Source: Anaerolineales bacterium (GTDB taxonomy: Bacteria > Chloroflexota > Anaerolineae > Anaerolineales > UBA6663). Taken from it: DNA of 6,004 nt. A model generated the notes under the pieces. It did not search any database and had not been told where the DNA came from. It saw only the letters and a program-made list of their open reading frames with translations. The position numbers and the translations under genes are program-made. Position 1 is the stretch's first letter. Every line of letters begins with the position of its first letter. The stretch spans positions 1 through 6,004 of the forward strand of contig JAGOBN010000273.1 of the NCBI GenBank assembly GCA_017999235.1. The letters run 5' to 3'. Shown here in pieces: positions 1 to 5,343 of the stretch.

Positions 1-44
1 TTGCTGACGTTCTTAAACGTGACGGCCGGCTGCGGAGTGTCCAT
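1..44 (-). CDS. Start of ABC transporter ATP-binding protein (partial, cut by left edge)
   Basis: Only the first 14 codons are in the window. Read leftwards from an ATG at 44 they give MDTPQPAVTFKNVS. The pattern of a short polar start followed by V-x-F-x-N-V-S is how SsuB/TauB-type ABC ATPases begin, in the first beta strand before the Walker A region. The gene follows the permease by 41 bases on the same strand, which is where the ATPase of a NitT/TauT importer is often found. A TTG two codons upstream, at 50, is an alternative start and sits better (10 bases) behind a GGAG. Walker motifs lie outside the window, so the call rests on the N-terminal pattern and on context. Confidence 0.6.
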   Translation of the reverse strand, partial: MDTPQPAVTFKNVS

Positions 45-85
45 CGGCAAGGGGTGTGCGCTCCAGGGTGGGAGGGAAGCCGCGC

Positions 86-1000
86 TCACTGCTCTAGCCG
101 GCGCTGCGCCGGCACCACCCACCGCTCCAACAGCATCACCAGGCCCACAAAGGTCAGGCCCAGCAGCGCCGAGAACAGGATGGCCGCGTAGAGTTTTTCC
201 GGCCCGGTGATGTAGTAGTAGCTGAACGTCAGCAGCGCGCGGCCCAGGCCGTCCGGGATGCCCGAAGGCAGTTCGCCCACGATCGCGCCGATCACGCTGA
301 CCGACGCCGAAATTTTGAGGGCCGTAAAAACGTACGGCAGCGCGGCCGGCACGCGCAGCGTCCACAGGATCTGCCAGCGCGAGGCGGCGTAGGAGCGCAT
401 CAGTTCCAGGGCCGTGGGTTCGGGCGAGTTCAGGCCGCGCAGGGTGTTGATGGTGACGGGAAAAAACGTCAGATACGCCGAGATCATGGTCACCGACGTC
501 CAGGCCGGCCAGTTCAAGCGGCTGCCCCAGATCACCACCATCGGCGCGATGGCCAGCAGCGGCACCGTCTGCGAGGCCACCACATACGGCATCAGGCCGC
601 GCTCCAGGAGCGAGGAGTGAACAAACACCACCCCCAGCAGAAAGCCCACCAGACTGCCGAGCACGAAGCCGGCCAGGGCTTCCCGCCAGGTGAAGAGGGC
701 GGCCTCCAGCAGGATCTGCCACAGCATCAGTTCGCCGCCGCGCCGCGCGGGTTGAAACAGCGTGCCGAGGATGGTCCCAATGTGCGGCATGGATTTGTCG
801 TCCGCGCGCACCGGCAGCGGCAGCGTGGTGAACGGCACCACCCCCTGGGTGGCCGCACCCAGCGCCTTGTAGCCCTCCCAGGCCCCCGCCAGGACGAGCA
901 GGATCAACAGCATCGAGCCGGCCCGGCGGACCGGCGGCCACCAAGCGGCCGGCCCCGCGGCGGGAGCGCGATCGGCTTCGAGCGGCTGAGCGATGGCCAT
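86..1000 (-). CDS. ABC transporter permease, NitT/TauT (SsuC/TauC-like) type
   Basis: This is an inner-membrane subunit of an ABC importer of the BPD_transp_1 family, 304 residues from the ATG at 1000. A first hydrophobic helix (SMLLILLVLAGAW) is followed by a loop of about 50 residues. The permease core comes next, with helices around EALAGFVLGSLVGFLLGVVF, VVASQTVPLLAIAPMVVIW, MISAYLTFFPVTINTL, ISASVSVIGAIVGE and a last one near the C-terminus. The segment from ELMRSYAASRWQ to LRVPAALPYVF matches the EAA loop that contacts the ATPase. A TTG at 1018 would add six residues, but it has no ribosome site, whereas the ATG at 1000 has GGAG six bases upstream. The gene begins 24 bases after the carbamate kinase stop, so the two are probably cotranscribed. 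The family carries sulfonates, nitrate, cyanate, riboflavin or pyrimidine precursors and other small solutes. The substrate is not readable here. Confidence 0.92.
   Translation of the reverse strand: MAIAQPLEADRAPAAGPAAWWPPVRRAGSMLLILLVLAGAWEGYKALGAATQGVVPFTTLPLPVRADDKSMPHIGTILGTLFQPARRGGELMLWQILLEAALFTWREALAGFVLGSLVGFLLGVVFVHSSLLERGLMPYVVASQTVPLLAIAPMVVIWGSRLNWPAWTSVTMISAYLTFFPVTINTLRGLNSPEPTALELMRSYAASRWQILWTLRVPAALPYVFTALKISASVSVIGAIVGELPSGIPDGLGRALLTFSYYYITGPEKLYAAILFSALLGLTFVGLVMLLERWVVPAQRRLEQ
97..113. repeat. GC-rich hairpin in the permease 3' end
   Basis: GCCGGCG and CGCCGGC form a perfect 7-bp inverted repeat around a 3-base loop, inside the last codons of the permease (VPAQRR). No T-run follows on either strand, so it is not a classical terminator. 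It could stabilise or attenuate the message before the ATPase gene, or simply reflect codon choice for P-A-Q-R-R. Confidence 0.4.
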
Positions 1001-1024
1001 GCGGGTCTCCGCGCCCAAGCGCCG

Positions 1025-1966
1025 CTAAGGCACCAGCCAGGTCCCGGTCTCCCCTCGCAGCGCGCGCCCCAGGTTTTCCGGGTTGCTGATGACGGCCTTC
1101 TGGCCGCCGCGCTCCAGATAGGAGATGCAGGCCTCAATCTTGGGGCCCATGCTGCCCTTGTGGAAGTGGCCTTCCGCCATGTAGCGCTTGGCGTCGGCCA
1201 GGGTTATTTGACTAAGCCATTGCTGATCGGGTTTATTGTAATTGATAGCGACCTTTTCGACAGCAGTGGAAATGACAAACACATCCGCCTGGAGGCTGTT
1301 CGCCAGCAAGGCCGAGGCGTAGTCTTTGTCGATGACGGCCTCCATGCCTTGCAGGGCGCCGTGCTCATCCTGAATGACCGGGATGCCGCCGCCGCCCACG
1401 GCGATGACCGTGAAGCCGGTCTTGATCAGCGTCTCAATCGCGTCGCGCTCCACAATGGCCTGCGGCTTGGGGGAGGCCACCACCCGCCGCCAGCCGCGGC
1501 CGGCGTCTTCCACCATCGCCCAGTGCTCGGCCGCCATCTTCTCGCGCGCGTCGGCCTCGCTCATGAACGAGCCGATGGGCTTGCTGGGCTTCTGGAACGC
1601 CGGATCGTTCTGGTCCACCAGCACCTGGGTCACGACCGTGACGGCCTGGTTGGCCAGCCCGCGCGTCTTAAACTCGTTGCGCAGCGCCTTCTGGAACATA
1701 TAGCCGATGGCGCCCTGCGTGTCCGCGCCGCACGAATCCAGCGGCACATCGTGCAGTTCATGGCGCGAGAGCTCGGACCGGCGCAGGATAAAACCAACCT
1801 GCGGGCCGTTGCCGTGCGTCACCACCACGTTCCAGCCGGCCTGGATCAGGTCGGCAATGTGGCGCATGGACGCGCAGGCCGCCTCGTATTGGTCGTGCAC
1901 GGTCTTATGCTTTTCGTCTTTGATGAGGGAATTGCCGCCGACGGCGACGACTGCCAGTTGAGTCAC
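1025..1966 (-). CDS. arcC: Carbamate kinase
   Basis: This cytoplasmic enzyme of the amino acid kinase family reversibly converts carbamoyl phosphate plus ADP to carbamate plus ATP. Its 313 residues match the usual length of about 310. Visible motifs are VAVGGNSL at 8-14 (family VALGGNAL), THGNGPQVG at 50-58, KPIG at 129-132 with the presumed catalytic Lys, AVGGGGIPV at 189-197, DKDYAS at 213-218, AVEKVAINYNKP at 235-246 and KGSMGPKI at 270-277. The start is GTG at 1966, with GGGAG eight bases upstream. The gene is first in a leftward operon with an ABC permease and ATPase. No arginine deiminase or ornithine carbamoyltransferase gene is adjacent here, so a role in breaking down an imported nitrogen compound (ureide, hydantoin, pyrimidine or similar) is as likely as the arginine deiminase pathway. 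A local AT-rich patch lies near 1201-1260. Confidence 0.96.
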   Translation of the reverse strand: MTQLAVVAVGGNSLIKDEKHKTVHDQYEAACASMRHIADLIQAGWNVVVTHGNGPQVGFILRRSELSRHELHDVPLDSCGADTQGAIGYMFQKALRNEFKTRGLANQAVTVVTQVLVDQNDPAFQKPSKPIGSFMSEADAREKMAAEHWAMVEDAGRGWRRVVASPKPQAIVERDAIETLIKTGFTVIAVGGGGIPVIQDEHGALQGMEAVIDKDYASALLANSLQADVFVISTAVEKVAINYNKPDQQWLSQITLADAKRYMAEGHFHKGSMGPKIEACISYLERGGQKAVISNPENLGRALRGETGTWLVP

Positions 1967-1973
1967 GGTCTTT

Positions 1974-1980
1974 TCTCCCG
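1974..1980 (-). promoter_or_regulatory. Ribosome binding site for arcC
   Basis: CGGGAGA on the minus strand, eight bases before GTG at 1966. It supports this GTG as the start even though no ATG is present. Confidence 0.75.
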
Positions 1981-2026
1981 TTGGATGAATAGCCGAACGT
2001 CGAAATAGGCTGACCGGCGGCGCTGG

Positions 2027-2044
2027 GCCTCCTCACCAGGAGGC
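2027..2044 (-). promoter_or_regulatory. Leader hairpin in the arcC 5' untranslated region
   Basis: GCCTCCT and AGGAGGC form a perfect 7-bp stem with a 4-base loop, within the roughly 140-base leader expected for arcC. The right arm is a consensus Shine-Dalgarno sequence with no start codon at a usable distance. The left arm contains CTCCT, which could instead pair with the real arcC ribosome site (GGGAG, about 50 bases downstream in the message). No T-run follows, so it is not an intrinsic terminator. A regulatory role is an inference. Confidence 0.45.
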
Positions 2045-2093
2045 TGAACGGGCAAGGTTAGGCCGCGGACGCCGGGATTGATTAGAATTTTGG

Positions 2094-2121
2094 GTGATTG
2101 TGTTCCGAATGTTTATATAAT
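2094..2121 (+). promoter_or_regulatory. Candidate promoter of the regulator-lyase operon
   Basis: A perfect TATAAT at 2116-2121 on the plus strand would start transcription near 2128, about 110 bases before the regulator gene. The -35 is weak: GTGATT at 2094-2099 with a 16-base spacer matches at three of six positions. A poor -35 would fit a promoter that needs an activator or is only weakly active. The -10 shares bases with the -10 of the arcC promoter on the other strand. Confidence 0.5.
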
Positions 2122-2134
2122 ACTATCAAACGTT
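2108..2134. promoter_or_regulatory. Candidate operator: inverted repeat over both -10 elements
   Basis: AATGTTT (2108-2114) and AAACGTT (2128-2134) are inverted copies with one mismatch. Their centres are 20 bp apart, about two helical turns, as expected for a dimeric helix-turn-helix protein. The site covers the -10 elements of both divergent promoters. The XRE-cupin protein encoded next door is the obvious candidate binder. This is inferred from sequence symmetry only. Confidence 0.4.
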
Positions 2135-2140
2135 AGTCAA
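2112..2140 (-). promoter_or_regulatory. Sigma-70-type promoter of the arcC-ABC transporter operon
   Basis: On the minus strand, TTGACT (2140-2135) and TATAAA (2117-2112) are separated by exactly 17 bases. Each differs from the consensus at one position. Transcription would start near 2105, giving a leader of about 140 bases before arcC. It lies in the most AT-rich part of the window (31 of 100 bases G/C at 2081-2180) and overlaps the -10 of the opposite promoter. Confidence 0.72.
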
Positions 2141-2206
2141 CACAGAATACACATTCGAGCTAAAAATCAACTCTTTGTACAGCACGCGGCCAACGCTCGC
2201 GCGCGG

Positions 2207-2225
2207 GCCGGCGCCGGACGCCGGC
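2207..2225 (+). promoter_or_regulatory. GC-rich hairpin just before the regulator's ribosome site
   Basis: GCCGGCG (2207-2213) and CGCCGGC (2219-2225) form a 7-bp stem with a 5-base loop. It ends one base before the GGGGAGG ribosome site (2227-2233), which lies five bases from the ATG at 2239. Such a stable stem close to the ribosome site could influence translation of the regulator. The arms are identical to those of the hairpin at 97-113. Confidence 0.4.
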
Positions 2226-2238
2226 TGGGGAGGCCGGA

Positions 2239-2778
2239 ATGTCGATTGGGGAACGGATTAAACAGCGCCGCAAGGAACTAAAGCTCAGCCTGCGGCAGCT
2301 GGCCGAGAAAGTGGAACTGACCGCCAGCTTCTTGAGCAAGATCGAGCTCGGCCAGAGCAGCCCGTCCATCGACTCGCTGCGCAAGATCAGCCACGAGCTG
2401 GGCGTGCCCATCTTTTTCTTTTTGGTCGAAGACGACGCCCAGAGCCCGGTGGTGCGCCACGATCACCGCCTCAAACTGCGCCGGCCCAATTCCAACCTCA
2501 TCTTTGAACTGCTCACGCCCGACCTCAACCGGCGCATGGAGGCGTTTGTGTTTGAGCAGGAGCCCGGCGGCGGCAACTACGCCAGTCCGCCGGCCCAATA
2601 CACCGAGGAGCTGATCTATGTGCTCCAGGGCCAGCTGGAAGTGGATCTGCTCCACGGGTCGTACCAGCTGGCGGCCGGCGACACGATCTATTTTGAAGGG
2701 CCGTCGCTGCGCGGCCTGCGCGCTATCGGCACCGAGACCATGCGCTTGATCGCGGTGGTCACGCCGCCGGTGCTCTAG
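2239..2778 (+). CDS. XRE-family transcriptional regulator with C-terminal cupin domain
   Basis: This 179-residue protein has the XRE-cupin layout. A helix-turn-helix covers about residues 3-57 (GERIKQRRKELKLSLRQLAE, then the recognition helix TASFLSKIELG), followed by a linker and a cupin barrel at about 100-175. Regulators of this type are usually dimeric repressors or activators of nearby catabolic or transport genes, responding to a small molecule. The start is firm: ATG at 2239 with GGGGAGG five bases upstream. The cupin has probably lost metal binding. Where family members often carry His-x-His it has Pro118 and Gln120, with Glu124 retained, and the later Pro-His is Leu157-Arg158. The gene leads an operon with the lyase (9-base gap) and diverges from arcC, so it probably controls both directions and itself. 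The effector is unknown. Confidence 0.93.
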   Translation: MSIGERIKQRRKELKLSLRQLAEKVELTASFLSKIELGQSSPSIDSLRKISHELGVPIFFFLVEDDAQSPVVRHDHRLKLRRPNSNLIFELLTPDLNRRMEAFVFEQEPGGGNYASPPAQYTEELIYVLQGQLEVDLLHGSYQLAAGDTIYFEGPSLRGLRAIGTETMRLIAVVTPPVL

Positions 2779-2787
2779 GGGCGGCCC

Positions 2788-4146
2788 ATGCCAGCCCACC
2801 CTGCCGCCACCCGGCTCGAAGCGGATTTGCTCGGCCAGCTCGCGCTCCCGGCCGAGGCTCTGTACGGGGTCCGCACCCAGCGCGCGCTGGACCTCTTCCC
2901 CCTCGCCGGCCAACGGGCGCTGGGCGGTTACCCCACCCTGATCGACGCGCTGCTGCTGGTGAAGCAGGCGGCGGCGCTGGCCAATCAGCGCTGCGGCGCG
3001 CTGCCGGCGGACAAAGCCCAGGCCATCTTCGCCGCCGCCGCCGATCTGCTGGCCCACCCTGATCCCGCGCTCTTCCCCGTGCACGCCCTGCATGGCGGCG
3101 GCGGGATTGCGGCCAACATGAACGTCAACGAGGTGCTGGCCAACCTGGGCGAGGAGCGGCTGGGCGGCCGGCGCGGCGAGTACCGCCAGCTGCATCCCAA
3201 CGACCACGTCAACCTGAACCAGTCCACCAACGACGTCTACCCCACCGCCGGCCATCTGGCCGTGCTGCTCCAGTGGCGGCGGCTGCGGCCGGCGCTGGAA
3301 GCCCTGGCCACGGCCTTCGCCGACCAGGCCCACGCCCTGCGCCACATGCGCCGCCTGGCGCGCACCTGCCTGCAGGACGCGGTGGAGATCACGTTCTTTG
3401 ATTTTTTCAGCGGCTATGTGGGCGGGCTGCTGCGCGGCCGCGACCGGCTGCAGGCGGCGCTGGACCGGCTGTACGCGGTGACGCTGGGCGGCACCATCGT
3501 GGGCCGGCCGGCGGATGTGCCGCCCGCTTACTTCGCCGCCATCCTGCCGGCCCTGCGGGAAGTGACCGGCGAACCGCGCTTCGAGCGGCCGGCCAACCTC
3601 TTTGACGCCTTCCAGAATCCAGAGGATCTCGCCGCCGTCTCGGCCGAGCTTGATCTGCTGGCACGCAGTTTGATTAAGCAGGCTCAGGACCTGCGCCTGC
3701 TCAGTTCCGGGCCGGAGGCCGGCCTGGGCGAGATCAGCCTGCCGGCCGTTTTGCCGGGCTCGTCCATCATGCCCGGCAAGATCAACCCCACCATCCCGGA
3801 GTTCGTGATGCAGCTGGCATTCAAGGTCCAGGGCCTCCACACGATGGTGGCGGCCGGCGTGAACCACGGTGAGCTGGACCTCAACATCTGGGAAGGCACG
3901 ATGCTGTGCGGGCTCCTAGAAGCGATGGAGCTGCTGGAAAGCGCCCTGACCAGCTTCGCCGAGCAGTGCGTGCGCGGCCTGGGCGTCCACCGCGAGCGCA
4001 ACGCCCGCAACGCCGACACCCTGATCCCCTGGCTCACCCGCCTCGCGCTCCAGCACGGCTACTCGACGGTCACGGCCATCTGCAAGGAAGCGCGCGGCGA
4101 CGACCGGCTGCTGCGCGAGCTCTTGGCGGCCCGGCTCGGAGAATAG
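2788..4146 (+). CDS. Aspartase/fumarase-superfamily lyase (aspartate ammonia-lyase-like, altered active site)
   Basis: These 452 residues align along their length with aspartate ammonia-lyases, which form fumarate and ammonia as cytoplasmic homotetramers. The family N-terminus (LPAEALYGVRTQRAL) is followed by NMNVNEVLAN at 110-119, QSTND at 145-149 and RTCLQDA at 192-198. The signature GSSIMPGKINP is at 324-334, with the presumed catalytic base Ser325 and the substrate ligands Lys331 and Asn333. The odd point is the first substrate loop. Aspartases and fumarases have Gly-Thr-Ser or Gly-Thr-Gln before NMN, but this protein has Gly106-Ile107-Ala108. Ile107 sits where a carboxylate-binding Thr is expected (Thr101 of Bacillus AspB by offset), and Cys194 is at the AspB His188 position. 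The C-terminus is slightly short. A substrate other than plain aspartate is therefore plausible. ATG at 2788 follows AGGGG by six bases. Confidence 0.9.
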   Translation: MPAHPAATRLEADLLGQLALPAEALYGVRTQRALDLFPLAGQRALGGYPTLIDALLLVKQAAALANQRCGALPADKAQAIFAAAADLLAHPDPALFPVHALHGGGGIAANMNVNEVLANLGEERLGGRRGEYRQLHPNDHVNLNQSTNDVYPTAGHLAVLLQWRRLRPALEALATAFADQAHALRHMRRLARTCLQDAVEITFFDFFSGYVGGLLRGRDRLQAALDRLYAVTLGGTIVGRPADVPPAYFAAILPALREVTGEPRFERPANLFDAFQNPEDLAAVSAELDLLARSLIKQAQDLRLLSSGPEAGLGEISLPAVLPGSSIMPGKINPTIPEFVMQLAFKVQGLHTMVAAGVNHGELDLNIWEGTMLCGLLEAMELLESALTSFAEQCVRGLGVHRERNARNADTLIPWLTRLALQHGYSTVTAICKEARGDDRLLRELLAARLGE

Positions 4147-4151
4147 CCCGA

Positions 4152-4685
4152 TTGAACATCCCCCGGCGCGTCCCGCTGGCCGAAGTCAACGCCGCCCTGG
4201 AGGCGCTCTGGGCGGGCCTGCGCCAGCCGGCTGAAAGCGCGGGCGCCTTCCCCACTCACTGGCGGCCGGCGTATACCCCGCTCTGGCCGGCGGCCTGGCC
4301 GCCGCAGCCGGAGCTGACGTGGCAGCGGTACGGCTTTGCCTACGGCCAGGCGCCGCAGCTGCTGGACGGCCAGCGCGTGGCGCGGCCCTGGGTGCGCTTG
4401 GATTTTGGGACGCACGCAGCCGCGCCGCAGATGGTCCGGCTGGATTCAGAGTTAACCGAGCTGGGGGTGCAGGGTGTCCGGCCCTTGCCGCCTGAGGCGG
4501 CGCGGCTCTTGGCTACCGGCGGAGACGTGGAGCATCAGGTCCGCGGCTGGCGCGCCGCGCCCCCGGCTGGCGCGGCCGGCCCCGTGCGCGCCTATTACCG
4601 CGCGTGGCTGGCCAGCCACGGCGTCATTGGCCGGTGGCTGCCGGCCGCGCATCCGCTGTTTTTTGATTGGCTGGCGCGGGAGTAG
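4152..4685 (+). CDS. Uncharacterised tryptophan-rich protein downstream of the lyase
   Basis: I do not recognise this 177-residue protein. It has 10 tryptophans, no cysteine, no signal peptide and no membrane helix. Proline-rich stretches (RPAYTPLWPAAWPPQPELTW) precede a more regular part (RYGFAYGQAPQLL, RPWVRLDFGTH, MVRLDSELTELGVQG), and it ends in PLFFDWLARE. The composition is protein-like, and the opposite-strand frames here look like shadows. The start is uncertain. TTG at 4152 is five bases after the lyase stop and has GGAG ten bases upstream inside the lyase's last codons. The same frame stays open further back into the lyase gene, and the first internal ATG lies more than halfway in. 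The tight spacing suggests translation with the lyase and a linked role (partner subunit, accessory or second enzyme), but nothing in the sequence proves one. Confidence 0.68.
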   Translation: MNIPRRVPLAEVNAALEALWAGLRQPAESAGAFPTHWRPAYTPLWPAAWPPQPELTWQRYGFAYGQAPQLLDGQRVARPWVRLDFGTHAAAPQMVRLDSELTELGVQGVRPLPPEAARLLATGGDVEHQVRGWRAAPPAGAAGPVRAYYRAWLASHGVIGRWLPAAHPLFFDWLARE

Positions 4686-4692
4686 TCCGGGG

Positions 4693-5343
4693 TTAGGCTT
4701 GGATGATGCCCTTGCGGATGGCGTACTTAACCAGCTCGGCGCGCGAATGCAAGTTGAGCTTAGCCATGATGTTCTCGCGGTGGCGGCTGACCGTCTTGGG
4801 GCTGATCGAGAGCGCTTCGGCGATATCGCGGCTGTTGGTGCCTTCGGCCAGATAACCCAGCACCTCGCGCTCGCGTTCGGTCAGTTCCTCCACCAGGGCG
4901 GCCGGGGTATCATGGCCGCCGCCGGACAAATAATCCCGCACCAACAGGCGCGCCAGCGAGGGGTAGAGGTAGATTTCGCCGGCCGCGGCCGTGCGGACCG
5001 CCGTAATCAGCTCTTCGGGCGCGGCGCGCTTGGGGACATAGCCGCTGGCGCCGGCCTGAAGCATCTGGAAAAAGTATTCCTCATCTTCGTGGATGGTGAG
5101 CGCCACCACCGCCACCCGCGGCCGCGCCGCCTTCAGCTCGCGCGTCACCTCAATGCCGGAAAAATCGGGCAGGCCGATATCCATCAGCACCACGTCCGGT
5201 TCCAGCGCGATGGCTTGCCCCAGCGCCTCTTCGCCGTTGGTGGCCTCGCTGATAATCTCCAGGTCCGGCTCGCCGGCCAGCAGCATGCGCAGGCCGGACC
5301 GCACCACGGCATGATCGTCCACTAACATCAATCGGATCGTCAC
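4693..5343 (-). CDS. Two-component response regulator, NarL/FixJ (LuxR-type HTH) family
   Basis: This 216-residue DNA-binding regulator has a receiver domain at about 3-118. It carries the acidic pair Asp9-Asp10, phosphoacceptor Asp55 in VVLMDIGLPD, Thr83 and Lys105. A GerE/LuxR helix-turn-helix covers about 150-210 (LTEREREVLGYLAEGTNSRDIAE, then ISPKTVSRHRENIMAKL). All phosphorylation residues are present, so it should be functional. The start is GTG at 5343 with GGAG five bases upstream. It overlaps the kinase stop as GTGA, a 4-base overlap that points to translational coupling. Target genes are not evident. Its 3' end converges on the unknown plus-strand gene with seven bases between the stops, so it is probably a separate unit from the lyase operon. 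Confidence 0.96.
   Translation of the reverse strand: MTIRLMLVDDHAVVRSGLRMLLAGEPDLEIISEATNGEEALGQAIALEPDVVLMDIGLPDFSGIEVTRELKAARPRVAVVALTIHEDEEYFFQMLQAGASGYVPKRAAPEELITAVRTAAAGEIYLYPSLARLLVRDYLSGGGHDTPAALVEELTEREREVLGYLAEGTNSRDIAEALSISPKTVSRHRENIMAKLNLHSRAELVKYAIRKGIIQA

Larger units (their letters stand above)
2106..2157. repeat. Distant inverted repeat CGAATGT / ACATTCG
   Basis: CGAATGT (2106-2112) and ACATTCG (2151-2157) are a perfect 7-bp inverted pair, 38 bases apart. The right arm is also half of a local GAAT-N4-ATTC palindrome at 2145-2156. The arms flank the divergent promoters and could be paired sites for one regulator. Chance cannot be excluded in AT-rich DNA. Confidence 0.35.

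Noticed and set aside
1..210. Plus-strand open frame at the left edge
   Set aside because: It overlaps the minus-strand permease end and the ATPase start. Its Ala/Pro-rich translation has no family features.
1001..1018. TTG at 1018 as the permease start
   Set aside because: There is no ribosome site before it. The ATG at 1000 has GGAG at six bases.
617..2008. Long plus-strand open frame of 463 codons across the permease and arcC
   Set aside because: It is antisense to two well-supported genes. Its Arg/His/Gly/Gln-rich translation has no family motif, typical of a shadow frame in GC-rich DNA.
2027..2044. Intrinsic terminator between arcC and the regulator
   Set aside because: The stem has no T-run on either strand, and both adjacent genes read away from this region, so no terminator is expected here.
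2078..2281. Small plus-strand open frame through the divergent promoter region
   Set aside because: It begins in the promoter region at 2078, upstream of the plausible rightward start, has no ribosome site that I can see, and overlaps the regulator gene in another frame.
2278..3867. Long minus-strand open frame of 529 codons across the regulator and lyase
   Set aside because: It is antisense to two genes with clear motifs. The translation is rich in Gln, Gly, Arg and His with no recognisable domain.
4474..5325. Plus-strand open frame of 283 codons over the response regulator
   Set aside because: It is antisense to an intact NarL-family regulator with all key residues, and its composition is low-complexity shadow-like.
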